From NCBI RefSeq assembly GCF_000878195.1, contig NZ_JXST01000022.1, forward strand, positions 46,011 through 110,010: a stretch of 64,000 nt of DNA. Direction: 5' to 3'. Below the pieces are notes generated by a model. It was not told where the DNA came from, did not search any database, and saw only the letters and a program-made list of their open reading frames with translations. A program made the translations under genes and the position numbers. The stretch is from Mycolicibacterium llatzerense (lineage in GTDB: Bacteria; Actinomycetota; Actinomycetes; Mycobacteriales; Mycobacteriaceae). This document shows positions 25,617-34,587 of this stretch, one piece after another (the stretch's first letter is position 1; each line of letters starts with the position of its first letter).

Positions 25617-25629
25617 ATAACACTGTTAT
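25617..25629. promoter_or_regulatory. Palindromic operator 2 (overlaps leader of CCO gene)
   Basis: ATAACACTGTTAT is the same dyad with a central C. It runs directly into the GGAGG ribosome binding site of the carotenoid oxygenase, so a bound repressor would block both promoter and leader. Confidence 0.75.
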
Positions 25630-25641
25630 GGAGGTTCTGGG

Positions 25642-27087
25642 ATGACCAACCGCTACCTGGAAGGCGCCTTCGCGCCACTGCACGACGAATTCACCCTGAC
25701 CGACCTGACCGTCACCGGCACGATCCCGGACTATCTCGACGGTCGCTATCTGCGCAACGGCCCCAACCCGATCGGCGAGATCGATCCGGAGCTCTACCAC
25801 TGGTTCATCGGCGACGGCATGGTCCATGGCGTCCGCATCCGCGACGGCAAAGCCGAGTGGTACCGCAACCGGTGGGTCCGCGGCCCGATGACCGCCCACA
25901 CGTTGGGCGAGCCGGCCCCCAAAGGACATTTCGGCCCGTCCGGCATCGGCGCGAACACCAACGTGCTCGGCCATGCCGGCAAGACGCTGGCGCTGGTCGA
26001 AGGCGGCCTGGCCAACTACGAACTGAGCGAGGAGCTCGACACCGTCGGCGTCTGCGATTTCGACGGCACCCTCAGCGGCGGCTACACCGCACACCCCAAG
26101 CGCGACCCGGAAACCGGTGAGCTGCATGCTGTTTCGTACAGCTTCGCGCGCGGCAACACCGTGCAATACTCGGTGATCGGCACCGACGGCCGCGCCAAGC
26201 GCACCGTCGACATCGAGGTGCACGGCAGCCCGATGATGCACGACTTCTCGCTGACCGAACGGCATGTGATCTTCTACGACCTGCCCGTGACGTTCGACGC
26301 TCGGATCGTCGCCGAGATGGCCGTGCCGAAGGCACTGCGGGTGCCCGCGCGACTTCTGTTGTCCTCGTTGATCGGTCGGGTCAAGATCCCCGACCCCGTC
26401 ACCGCCCGGCAGCCGAACCTCAACCAGCGGGACCGCCGGATGCCGTACTCGTGGAACCCGAAATATCCGGCACGTGTCGGCGTCATGCCGCGCGATGGTG
26501 GCAGCGCCGACGTCCGCTGGTTCGACGTCGAGCCGTGCTACGTCTTCCACCCGCTGAACGCGTACGACTCCCCTGACGACAACACCATCATCCTGGATGT
26601 CGTGCGGCACCCGAAGATGTTCGACACCGACCAGCTGGGACCGAACGAGGGGTCGCCGACCCTCGAGCGCTGGACCGTCGACCTGGGCGACGGCAAGGTC
26701 CGCGAGGAACGCTTCGACGATCATCCGCAGGAGTTCCCCCGCCTCGATGAGCGCCTGGTCGGCAAGCGCCACCGCTACGGCTACGCACCCACCGTCAGCG
26801 AAGGCGCGGGCGGCAGCGACACCCTGCTCAAGCACGACCTGATCGCCGGCAGCACCGCGACGCGCTTCTTCGGCGCCGGGAAGATGCTGGGCGAGTTCGT
26901 CTTCCACCCGTCATCGCCGACCGCGGCCGAAGACGACGGGGTGCTGATGGGTTACGTCTACGACGAGGCGACCGACCGCAGCGAGCTGGCGATCCTCGAC
27001 GCACAGACGTTGGAGGACGTCGCGAGCATCAAGATTCCGCACCGGGTCCCGGCCGGATTCCACGGCAACTGGGTACCGACCGCCTGA
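25642..27087 (+). CDS. Carotenoid cleavage oxygenase family dioxygenase
   Basis: 481 residues with GGAGG 7 bases before ATG 25642. It is the RPE65/carotenoid oxygenase family: N-terminal Y-L-E-G-A-F-A-P and D-G-R-Y-L-R-N-G-P-N-P, the D-G-M-V-H-G strand, and candidate iron-binding histidines in Y-T-A-H-P-K, H-D-F-S-L-T-E-R-H, H-P-L-N-A-Y-D and the C-terminal G-F-H-G-N-W. The enzyme cleaves conjugated double bonds in carotenoids, apocarotenoids or stilbenoids; which one is unknown. Controlled by the divergent TetR. Confidence 0.92.
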   Translation: MTNRYLEGAFAPLHDEFTLTDLTVTGTIPDYLDGRYLRNGPNPIGEIDPELYHWFIGDGMVHGVRIRDGKAEWYRNRWVRGPMTAHTLGEPAPKGHFGPSGIGANTNVLGHAGKTLALVEGGLANYELSEELDTVGVCDFDGTLSGGYTAHPKRDPETGELHAVSYSFARGNTVQYSVIGTDGRAKRTVDIEVHGSPMMHDFSLTERHVIFYDLPVTFDARIVAEMAVPKALRVPARLLLSSLIGRVKIPDPVTARQPNLNQRDRRMPYSWNPKYPARVGVMPRDGGSADVRWFDVEPCYVFHPLNAYDSPDDNTIILDVVRHPKMFDTDQLGPNEGSPTLERWTVDLGDGKVREERFDDHPQEFPRLDERLVGKRHRYGYAPTVSEGAGGSDTLLKHDLIAGSTATRFFGAGKMLGEFVFHPSSPTAAEDDGVLMGYVYDEATDRSELAILDAQTLEDVASIKIPHRVPAGFHGNWVPTA

Positions 27088-27096
27088 CCGCCGAAA

Positions 27097-27143
27097 GGCC
27101 AGTTGCAGCACGCTTTTCACGAAGTCGCGTGCTGCGACTGGCC
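27097..27143. terminator. Bidirectional terminator
   Basis: 17-base arms at 27097-27113 and 27127-27143 (GGCCAGTTGCAGCACGC and its complement with one mismatch) around a 13-base loop containing TTTT. It lies between the convergent carotenoid oxygenase and alkylsulfatase genes. Confidence 0.8.
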
Positions 27144-27151
27144 ACTCGGCG

Positions 27152-29029
27152 TCAGGGGGTGATGATGTTGAACGCCGGGTCGGGCCGGTCGACGACGCTC
27201 AGCAGTGTCGGGAGCGCGGTGGCGTCACCGGTCACCTCCACGCCTGGCGAGCTGGTGTCTCCGGCAGCAAATGCCAAGAGCCGCAACTTGTTCGCCAGGG
27301 TGACGGTGGCCTGTGCGGTACCTGGGTCCGCGGCGACCTTGCGGTGCACCAGAACGCCATTGCGCAGCGCCAGCCGGTAGTTGGCGGCGACGTCCTGGAA
27401 TGTCACGTCGATGGCGAGGTTCAGGTCCCACGCGCGCGGGCCGTTGACGTTGATCGCGAAAGTGTCGAACATCTGCTCAGGCGTCAACTGCGCCAGCATC
27501 GAAGGTGATGCCGACTGCGTCGGGGTGCCGAACTTACCGACGCGCAGTTCGGTGGCGCCGGACAGGAAGAAGTTGCGCCACACCGCGTTCTCGGCGCCGT
27601 AGGCCAGCTGCTCCAGGGTGTCCGCGTACAGCTCCCGGGCGGCGGCATGGTGCTCGTCGGTGAAGATCGCGTGATCCAACAGGGTTACCGCCCAACGGAA
27701 GTCACCTTCGTCGAACGCGGCCTGCGCCAGCTCGACGACCCGGTCGATACCGCCCATGGCAGCCACGTAGCGGGGCGCCGCCGCGGCCGGCGGATGCTGC
27801 CAGAGCCGGCCCGGGTTGCCGTCGAACCAGCCCATGTAGCGCTGGTAGACCGCTTTGACGTTGTGGCTGACCGACCCGTAGTAGCCGTGGGTGTGCCAGG
27901 CCTGCTCCAAAGCCGGTGGCATCTGGAAGGTTTCGGCGATCTCGATGCCTGTGTAGCCCTGGTTGAGCTGCCGCAGCGTCTGGTCGTGCAGGTAGGCGTA
28001 CAGATCCCGTTGCACCGAAAGGTATTCGACGATGTTGTCCTGGCCCCAGGTCGGCCAGTGGTGCGATGCGAAGACGACGTCGGCGCGGCCGGCGAAGGTG
28101 TCGATGGCCTCGGTCAGGTAACCGGCCCAGCCGTGCGGGTCGCGCACCAGTGCGCCACGCAGCGTCAGTAGGTTGTGCAGGTTGTGGGTGGCGTTCTCGG
28201 CCATGCACAGTGCCCGGAATTGCGGGAAATAGAAGTGCATCTCGGCGGGGGCCTCGGTGCCCGGCGCCATCTGGAACTCGATCTCGACGCCGTCGATGGT
28301 GTGCGTCTCGCCCGTCACCTTGATATCGAGGGTCGGCACGATCAGTGCCACCTCACCCGTCGACCCGACCTGCCCCAGGCCGCAGCCGACCTGCCCCTGC
28401 GGGCCACGATCGAGTGCCGCGCCGTACATGTAGCCCGCGCGGCGGGCCATCGCCGTTCCGGCGTAGACGTTTTCCTGCACAGCATGTTCGGTGAAGCCCT
28501 CGGGAGCGATGATCGCGACGGCGCCGGCGTCGACCTCGGCCTGTGAGGTCACGCCGAGCACGCCACCGAAATGGTCGACGTGGCTGTGCGTGTAGATGAC
28601 CGCCCGGACTTCACGCTCACCGCGCTGGGCGCGATACAGCGCGAGCGCCGCGGCGGCGGTCTCGGTGGAGATCAGCGGGTCGATGACGATGACACCGGTA
28701 TCGCCCTCGATGAAGCTGATGTTCGACAGGTCCAGACCGCGGACCTGATAGATGCCCGGCACCACTTCGTACAGGCCCTGTTTGGTGCACAGCTGGGACT
28801 GTCGCCACAGGCTCGGGTGCACACTGTCCGGCGCGTCGCCGTTCAGAAAGTTGTAGGAGTCGTTGTCCCACACCACTCTTCCGTCGGCGGCCGTGACGAC
28901 GCACGGTTCCAGCGCGGCGATGAACCCGCGGTCGGCGTCGTCGAAGTCGCGGGTGTCCGCGAACGGGAGCGACGCAGTGTGGGCGCGATTGGCGGCGGCG
29001 ATGGCATCGGTTGGCGGCTTCTGCTCCAT
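27152..29029 (-). CDS. Linear alkylsulfatase (SdsA1 family)
   Basis: 625 residues from ATG 29029; an in-frame GTG at 29038 is possible, but AAAGG sits properly before the ATG. The N-terminal metallo-beta-lactamase domain has the metal motif T-H-S-H-V-D-H near residue 150 and further ligands in the E-N-A-T-H-N and S-H-H-W-P-T-W-G segments. A middle dimerisation region and a C-terminal SCP2-like domain (from about residue 505) complete the SdsA1 architecture. It hydrolyses alkyl sulfate esters to alcohol and sulfate. Orthologous in position to Rv3762c. Confidence 0.92.
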   Translation of the reverse strand: MEQKPPTDAIAAANRAHTASLPFADTRDFDDADRGFIAALEPCVVTAADGRVVWDNDSYNFLNGDAPDSVHPSLWRQSQLCTKQGLYEVVPGIYQVRGLDLSNISFIEGDTGVIVIDPLISTETAAAALALYRAQRGEREVRAVIYTHSHVDHFGGVLGVTSQAEVDAGAVAIIAPEGFTEHAVQENVYAGTAMARRAGYMYGAALDRGPQGQVGCGLGQVGSTGEVALIVPTLDIKVTGETHTIDGVEIEFQMAPGTEAPAEMHFYFPQFRALCMAENATHNLHNLLTLRGALVRDPHGWAGYLTEAIDTFAGRADVVFASHHWPTWGQDNIVEYLSVQRDLYAYLHDQTLRQLNQGYTGIEIAETFQMPPALEQAWHTHGYYGSVSHNVKAVYQRYMGWFDGNPGRLWQHPPAAAAPRYVAAMGGIDRVVELAQAAFDEGDFRWAVTLLDHAIFTDEHHAAARELYADTLEQLAYGAENAVWRNFFLSGATELRVGKFGTPTQSASPSMLAQLTPEQMFDTFAINVNGPRAWDLNLAIDVTFQDVAANYRLALRNGVLVHRKVAADPGTAQATVTLANKLRLLAFAAGDTSSPGVEVTGDATALPTLLSVVDRPDPAFNIITP

Positions 29030-29047
29030 GCCGACCACCTTTCCATC

Positions 29048-29539
29048 TCACAGCTCGTGCAACACCACTTCCGCGAGAACACCCTGCTCGATCGTCGCTG
29101 TCATGTACGTGCAGTGCGGCTGACGCCGGCGGTCGGTGGGTGAGCCGGGGTTGAGCAGCCGCAGTCCGGTGGCGGCGGTGCTGTCCCAGGGAATGTGACT
29201 GTGCCCGAACACCAGCACGTCGGTGTCGGGGTACAGCCGGGCCATACGGGCATCGCGTCCCGCGGACGCGCCGGTCTCATGCGTGACGGTGAACCGCACG
29301 CCGTCGAGCGTGACGTCGGCCCGCTCGGGCAGCCGGGCGCGCAGATCGTCGCCATCGTTGTTGCCCCAGCAGGCGACCAGACGCGCTGCCCGCTGCTCGA
29401 GTTCGTCGAGCAGTGCCACGTCCACCCAGTCGCCGGCGTGCAGCACCACGTCGGCGCGGGCCACCTCGTCCCAGACCTGCGCGGGCATGTCCCGGGCCCG
29501 CTTGGGCACATGGGTGTCGGAGATCAGCAGTAGCCGCAT
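29048..29539 (-). CDS. Metallophosphoesterase, YfcE/MJ0936 type
   Basis: 163 residues from ATG 29539 (M-R-L-L-L-I-S-D-T-H). Metal-site motifs D-T-H (8-10), H-A-G-D, G-N-N-D, and G-H-S-H are all present, followed by N-P-G-S. Small phosphodiesterases of this class act on cyclic or bis-aryl phosphodiesters in vitro; the true substrate is unknown. It lies 11 bases after the lactonase gene on the same strand. Confidence 0.88.
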   Translation of the reverse strand: MRLLLISDTHVPKRARDMPAQVWDEVARADVVLHAGDWVDVALLDELEQRAARLVACWGNNDGDDLRARLPERADVTLDGVRFTVTHETGASAGRDARMARLYPDTDVLVFGHSHIPWDSTAATGLRLLNPGSPTDRRRQPHCTYMTATIEQGVLAEVVLHEL

Positions 29540-29550
29540 CCCGCTGCCGC

Positions 29551-30531
29551 TCAGGCGATCTCGCCGCTGAAATACCGGCACGGGTTGTCCACCAGCATGG
29601 TGGTGAGCTGTTCGTCGGTGACGCCACGCTCCCGCAGTGCGGGCAGCACGTCGTCGCTGATGTGGGTCAGCTTCCAGTTGGGCACCGCGGCGAGTTTGCC
29701 CTCATGCGAGAACCAGTCGATGAAGCACGAGGTGTCATGCGCCAGCACCATCTTCTCGGCATAGCCGCGTTTGGCCAGCGCCGCCACGGTGTCGACCCGC
29801 TGCTCGAATGGCAGCAGGATGTCGAGCCCGAAGCGGTCCATACCGAGATACGACCCGGCGTCGGCGAGCGCGCACAGGTAGTCGAGGTCCGTGCTGTCGC
29901 CGGAGTGCCCGATGACGACCTTGGTCAGGTCGACACCTTCCTCGGCGAACACCTGCTGCGCGACGAGGCCGGAGCGGCTGTGCGAGTGGGTGTGCACGGT
30001 GATGGGGGCACCGGTTTGCACCTGGGCCTGGCCGACGGCGCGCATCACCCGCTCGACGCCCGGCGTCAGCCCCTGGTGCTCGATGGCGCATTTCAGGAAC
30101 GCCGCCTTGACCCCGGTGCCGGCGATGCCCTCGCGGATATCTCTGACGAACAGTTCGACCATCGGCTCCGGAGTGTCGAACAGCTGGCCCGGGCCCGTGT
30201 GCAGGAACTGGAACGGCACGTCGTTGTACGTGTAGATGCCTGTCGCCACCACAATGTTGATGTCGACCTGTTCGTTGACCCGCTGGATGCGGGGCAGGTA
30301 GCGGCCCAGACCGATCACCGTGGGGTCGACGATCGTGTCGATGCCGCGTGATTTGCATTGGCGCAGTTGCTCTATTGCATCGGCGACGCGGGTCTCCTCA
30401 TCCCACGGCGACGGATAGTCGGGGAAATTCTGCCGAATCTCGTCGCCCAGGATGAACACGTGCTCATGCATGAGCGTCGCCCCGAGTCGGTCGACAGGAA
30501 CCGGGCCCCTGACGGTCTGCACGTTCGTCAT
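29551..30531 (-). CDS. Phosphotriesterase-like lactonase
   Basis: 326 residues from ATG 30531 (M-T-N-V-Q-T-V-R-G). Amidohydrolase binuclear metal site: H-E-H (22-24), carboxylated Lys147 in F-L-K-C-A, His180, His209 and Asp266. Mycobacterial PPH-type enzymes hydrolyse lactones, including acyl-homoserine lactones, with weak organophosphate activity. The metal ligands are complete, so activity is likely. Confidence 0.88.
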   Translation of the reverse strand: MTNVQTVRGPVPVDRLGATLMHEHVFILGDEIRQNFPDYPSPWDEETRVADAIEQLRQCKSRGIDTIVDPTVIGLGRYLPRIQRVNEQVDINIVVATGIYTYNDVPFQFLHTGPGQLFDTPEPMVELFVRDIREGIAGTGVKAAFLKCAIEHQGLTPGVERVMRAVGQAQVQTGAPITVHTHSHSRSGLVAQQVFAEEGVDLTKVVIGHSGDSTDLDYLCALADAGSYLGMDRFGLDILLPFEQRVDTVAALAKRGYAEKMVLAHDTSCFIDWFSHEGKLAAVPNWKLTHISDDVLPALRERGVTDEQLTTMLVDNPCRYFSGEIA

Positions 30532-30574
30532 CGTCGCCAGTCTGTGCCATCGATCCTCGGGCATCAAGACCCCA

Positions 30575-30591
30575 TGTCAATCGAGTTGACA
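30575..30591. promoter_or_regulatory. Dyad between divergent lactonase and membrane-protein genes
   Basis: TGTCAA (30575-30580) and TTGACA (30586-30591) form a perfect inverted repeat around TCGAG. It could be an operator; TTGACA could equally serve as a -35 box for the plus-strand gene at 30659. Confidence 0.4.
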
Positions 30592-30658
30592 CCGCCTACA
30601 TGTTCCCAGTTAGCTGAGGTAACGTCCCACACATCCAGAACCGCAAAGGAGTGTCCGC

Positions 30659-31123
30659 ATGGATTGGAACTTCCTCGGCACCGACTGGCACCTGTTCGGC
30701 AAGCTGGCCGACGTCGCCCTCTTGACGCTGCTGTTCGCCGCTACGGTGATGTTCTTCTACATTCAGCGCCTCCGAAAACAACCCCAGTTGCCGATGGCCG
30801 AGGGCGTGCGGGCCAAGCAGACGGTGCTCACCAAGGTTCGAAAGCGCCAGCCGATGACGCCTGAAGAACTGGAATATGCGACCCAGGTGGTCAACAATCA
30901 GCGGACCCTGATGACGTTCGCAATTCCCCTCGCCATCTTTTCGCTGGGCTGTTTCTACGTGCTCGGCAGCCTGGAACAACTGCACGGCACAACCCCTTCG
31001 GAGCGCACCTTTCTCGGGATCATCGCCATGATCTCGTCCATCAATGTGACGACGCAGATCTTCCGGGTGATCAAACTGAAAAAACGCCTCGCGGCCGTCA
31101 CCTTGGTGAATTCTGGGAATTAG
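30659..31123 (+). CDS. Hypothetical membrane protein, three predicted helices
   Basis: 154 residues with AAAGGAG before ATG 30659. A first helix covers V-A-L-L-T-L-L-F-A-A-T-V-M-F-F-Y, followed by a basic cytoplasmic loop of about 45 residues, then two further helices (T-F-A-I-P-L-A-I-F-S-L-G-C-F-Y and F-L-G-I-I-A-M-I-S-S) and a basic tail. No family recognised; it precedes the MmpS/MmpL pair but has its own spacing. Confidence 0.75.
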   Translation: MDWNFLGTDWHLFGKLADVALLTLLFAATVMFFYIQRLRKQPQLPMAEGVRAKQTVLTKVRKRQPMTPEELEYATQVVNNQRTLMTFAIPLAIFSLGCFYVLGSLEQLHGTTPSERTFLGIIAMISSINVTTQIFRVIKLKKRLAAVTLVNSGN

Positions 31124-31255
31124 CTGGACGCTCTCACCTCGCCTTTCTGTGGCGCGGAATATGTGAGACTTCTCCGGCGTCGATTGACTGATAGTCTTTA
31201 CGCCGACTCATCTCAATCTAGTTGATATAGAACTCTGATGTCGAAAGGTGATCGA

Positions 31256-31699
31256 GTGAGCCAGCGCTCTACCGGCAGACGATTGCTCGCACGCGCCTGG
31301 ATGCCGTTGGTCGCCCTCATCGCGATCGCCGTCGGCGTGCTGTGCATGGTCAAGGTCCACGAATTCTCCGAGCCGGGACCGGTGCTGGCGGTCAACCCGC
31401 CGCAGGCTCCTCCGGAGTTCACCCCCAAGACCCTCACTTATGAGGTCTTCGGCACCCTCGGCTCCGGCGGCCTGCTGTCGTACGTCGACATCAGCGGGCA
31501 CCCCCACAAGGTCGACCTCACCGAACTGCCGTGGTCACACACCGAGACCACCACCCTCACCGTGGTCTCCGGCAGTATTTCGATCCAGGTGCACGGCGGC
31601 ACCGTCGGCTGCCGGATGAAGGTGAATGACGTTGTCCGCGATGAACAATCCGACGACCACGGCAACGCCGACGTCGCCTGCCGGGTGAAGTCCGCGTGA
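31256..31699 (+). CDS. MmpS-family transport accessory protein
   Basis: 147 residues from GTG 31256, preceded by AAAGGTG; ATG 31238 is an alternative without a site. One N-terminal transmembrane helix (W-M-P-L-V-A-L-I-A-I-A-V-G-V-L) is followed by a periplasmic domain with V-T-Y-E/L-T-Y-E-V-F-G and the paired Cys in V-G-C-R-M-K-V-N and V-A-C-R-V-K. Overlaps the MmpL start as GTGA, so the two form a coupled lipid/siderophore export pair. Confidence 0.9.
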   Translation: MSQRSTGRRLLARAWMPLVALIAIAVGVLCMVKVHEFSEPGPVLAVNPPQAPPEFTPKTLTYEVFGTLGSGGLLSYVDISGHPHKVDLTELPWSHTETTTLTVVSGSISIQVHGGTVGCRMKVNDVVRDEQSDDHGNADVACRVKSA

Positions 31700-34587
31700 C
31701 CGAAACCGACACCGCCCCGATCGCGCGCCCCGCACACAGTGCGGCGAAGCGCCCCTTCGTCGCCAGAACCGTTCGGTTCCTGGCCATCCCGATCATCGTC
31801 TTCTGGGCGCTGCTCGCGGTGATCACGAATACCTTTGTGCCGCAGATCGAACGCGTCGCCGAGGAACTCGCCGGCCCGATGGTGCCGACCTACGCGCCAT
31901 CCCAGGTCGCGATGCTGACCATCGGCAAGGAATTCCACGAATCCACCTCGACCAGCTTGACCATGCTGGTGCTGGAGGCCGACCGCGGCCTCACCGAGCA
32001 GGATCGTGACTACTACGCCGGCCTGGTCAACACGCTCAAGGCCGACAGCACGCACGTGCAGTACGTCATGGACACCTGGGGCAAGCCGATCACCGCCGCC
32101 GGCGCGCAGAGCCTCGACGGCAAAGCCGCCTACGTCCTGCTCCGCCTGGCCGGCGACATCGGGCAGATGGAGGCCAACAACTCGGTCAATGCCGTCAGGA
32201 AAATCGTCGACACCTCCAATCCGCCTGCCGGACTGAAGGTTTACGTCAGTGGCGCGGCGCCACTGGCCGCCGACACCGTCCTCATCGCGAACTCGAGCCT
32301 GAACAACATCACCATCGCGACGATGTTCCTGATCATCTTCATGCTGTTGCTGGTCTACCGCTCCGTCGTCACGATGCTGGTGCCGTTCTTCGGGGTGATC
32401 CTGCTGATGCTGTCGGTCAAGGGCGTGATCTCCGCGTTCGGGCACTACGGCTTCATCCCGTTGTCGTCTTTTGCCACCAACATGGTCATCTCGCTGACCC
32501 TCGGCGCGGGTACCGACTACGGCATCTTCCTCATCGGCCGATATCACGAAGCCCGCCTGGCCGGCGAGAGTCGTGAAGACGCGTATTACACCGCCTACAA
32601 AGGTGTTTCGCACGTGATCGTCGGCTCCGGCCTGACCATCGCGGGCGCCTGCGCCTGCCTGACGTTCGCCCGGCTGAACTACTTCCACACCATGGGCCCC
32701 GCTGTGGCGGTCAGCATGCTGATCACCATCGCCGGTGCCCTGACCATCGGGCCAGCACTGCTCAGCGTCGGCAGCCTCTTCGGGCTCTTCGACCCGAAGC
32801 AAGCGGTCAAGGCCAAGTTGTACCGGCGCATCGGCACCGCCGTGGTGCGCTGGCCCAAGCCGATTCTCGTGGCCAGTGTCGCGGTCGTCTCGGCGGGCGC
32901 GGTGTTCGTCCCGACGTACCGGGTCAGTTTCGACGATCGCACCTACCAGCCGTCAGATGCCCCGGCCAATCAGGGATTTCAGGCCGCCGACCGGCATTTC
33001 CCGAAGAGCAAGCTGTTCAGCGAGATGCTGATGGTCCAGGCGGACCATGACATGCGCAACTCGGCGGACTTCATCTCGCTGGACCGGGTGGCCAAAGCCC
33101 TGATCCGCCTACCCGGCGTGGCGATGGTCCAGAGCATCACCCGGCCCATGGGCCGGGCGCTCGAACATGCCTCCATTCCTTACCTTTTCACCACGCAAGG
33201 CAGCGGCAACGGCCAGCAGTTGCCGTTCACCCAGCACAACAACGAGAACACCGCGAAGCAGGCCAAGATCACCGCGCACAGCATCGAAGTGCTGCAGAAG
33301 ACGGCGGACCTGACCCAGCGACTCGCCGACGAACTGCACAACACGGTGTTGACCCTGGAGGACATGGAGCAGGTCACCAACGACATGCGTGACGCGGTAT
33401 CCAACCTCGACGACTTCATGCGCCCACTCCGTGCGTATTTCTATTGGGAGCCACACTGTTTCGACATTCCGGTGTGCTGGTCGTTCCGGTCGCTGTTCGA
33501 CGTGATCGACAAGGTCGACAACCTGGCCGCCGACATCGGCAAGGCGGTCGGCTCGTTTCAGGTCATCGACAGCCTGATGCCGCAGATGGTCTCACTGCTT
33601 CGGCAGACGGTCTCCGACAATCAGGCGCTACTGGCGTTGATCGTCAACAACTACGGCCCTACCGATATTCAGAACAAGAACACCGACCAGACGTTCGACG
33701 ACATGATCAACGTCGGCAACGACTTCGACGCGTCGCGCAGTGACGACTTCTTCTACATTCCGCGCGAAGCCTTCGACAACGACGACATCAAAACCGGTAT
33801 GGCACTGATGATGTCGCCCGACGGACATGCCGCGCGCTTCATCGTCACCCACGAGGGCAACGCCATGGGACCCGAGGGCATCGAGCACGTCGAACAGTTC
33901 CCCGACGCCATCAAGATCGCCTTGAAGGAAACGTCGCTGGCCGGGTCGAAGATCTACATCGGTGGTTCCGGGTCCAACAACAAGGACATCCAGCTGTACT
34001 CGAAGAACGACCTGATGATCGCGGCCATCGCGGCGTTCGTGCTGATCTTCCTGATCATGATGATCATCACCCGATCCCTGGTGGCTGCACTGGTCATTCC
34101 CGGCACCGTGGCCTTCTCCTATGCGGGGGCGTTCGGGTTGTCGGTGCTCATCTGGCAGCACCTGATCGGGCTGCATCTGCATTGGCTGATCCTGCCGCTG
34201 ACCTTCATCGTGTTGGTGGCCGTCGGCTCGGACTACAACCTGCTGCTGGTGGCCCGGCTCAAAGAAGAGATCCACGCCGGCCTGAACACCGGCCTCATCC
34301 GTGCGCTGGGCAGCACCGGTGGCGTCGTGACGTCCGCCGGTCTGGTGTTCGCGTTCACCATGCTGGCCATGCTCTCCAGTGATCTGCGGACCATCGGGCA
34401 GATGGGGTCGACGGTCTGCATCGGCCTGCTGCTCGACACCCTGGTGGTGCGGTCATTTATCGTGCCGTGTCTGGTGCGGCTGCTGGGCCCGTGGTTCTGG
34501 TGGCCGACGTTCGTGCGGCAACGGCCGCTACAGCCGTACCAGGCTAGATGGCCGCGCGCCGAAGCAGCTGCGGGTCATGAGCGTTGA
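31696..34587 (+). CDS. MmpL-family RND transporter
   Basis: 963 residues from GTG 31696. RND architecture: one N-terminal helix, a periplasmic domain, five helices, a second large periplasmic loop with a paired Cys segment C-F-D-I-P-V-C-W, and five more helices. Proton-relay motifs are G-A-G-T-D-Y in the first half and V-G-S-D-Y-N in the second. With the upstream MmpS this resembles MmpS4/L4-type export of glycopeptidolipids or siderophores; the cargo is not visible. Its 3' end overlaps the convergent MBL gene by 44 bases. Confidence 0.92.
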   Translation: MTETDTAPIARPAHSAAKRPFVARTVRFLAIPIIVFWALLAVITNTFVPQIERVAEELAGPMVPTYAPSQVAMLTIGKEFHESTSTSLTMLVLEADRGLTEQDRDYYAGLVNTLKADSTHVQYVMDTWGKPITAAGAQSLDGKAAYVLLRLAGDIGQMEANNSVNAVRKIVDTSNPPAGLKVYVSGAAPLAADTVLIANSSLNNITIATMFLIIFMLLLVYRSVVTMLVPFFGVILLMLSVKGVISAFGHYGFIPLSSFATNMVISLTLGAGTDYGIFLIGRYHEARLAGESREDAYYTAYKGVSHVIVGSGLTIAGACACLTFARLNYFHTMGPAVAVSMLITIAGALTIGPALLSVGSLFGLFDPKQAVKAKLYRRIGTAVVRWPKPILVASVAVVSAGAVFVPTYRVSFDDRTYQPSDAPANQGFQAADRHFPKSKLFSEMLMVQADHDMRNSADFISLDRVAKALIRLPGVAMVQSITRPMGRALEHASIPYLFTTQGSGNGQQLPFTQHNNENTAKQAKITAHSIEVLQKTADLTQRLADELHNTVLTLEDMEQVTNDMRDAVSNLDDFMRPLRAYFYWEPHCFDIPVCWSFRSLFDVIDKVDNLAADIGKAVGSFQVIDSLMPQMVSLLRQTVSDNQALLALIVNNYGPTDIQNKNTDQTFDDMINVGNDFDASRSDDFFYIPREAFDNDDIKTGMALMMSPDGHAARFIVTHEGNAMGPEGIEHVEQFPDAIKIALKETSLAGSKIYIGGSGSNNKDIQLYSKNDLMIAAIAAFVLIFLIMMIITRSLVAALVIPGTVAFSYAGAFGLSVLIWQHLIGLHLHWLILPLTFIVLVAVGSDYNLLLVARLKEEIHAGLNTGLIRALGSTGGVVTSAGLVFAFTMLAMLSSDLRTIGQMGSTVCIGLLLDTLVVRSFIVPCLVRLLGPWFWWPTFVRQRPLQPYQARWPRAEAAAGHER

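Noticed and set aside
25585..26907. 440-codon minus-strand open frame antisense to the carotenoid oxygenase
   Set aside because: Low-complexity Val/Gly/Asp-rich product typical of the shadow of a high-GC gene; no motifs, and the plus-strand gene is well supported.
31438..32802. 454-codon minus-strand frame antisense to mmpS/mmpL
   Set aside because: Asp/His/Gln-rich shadow translation with no family features.
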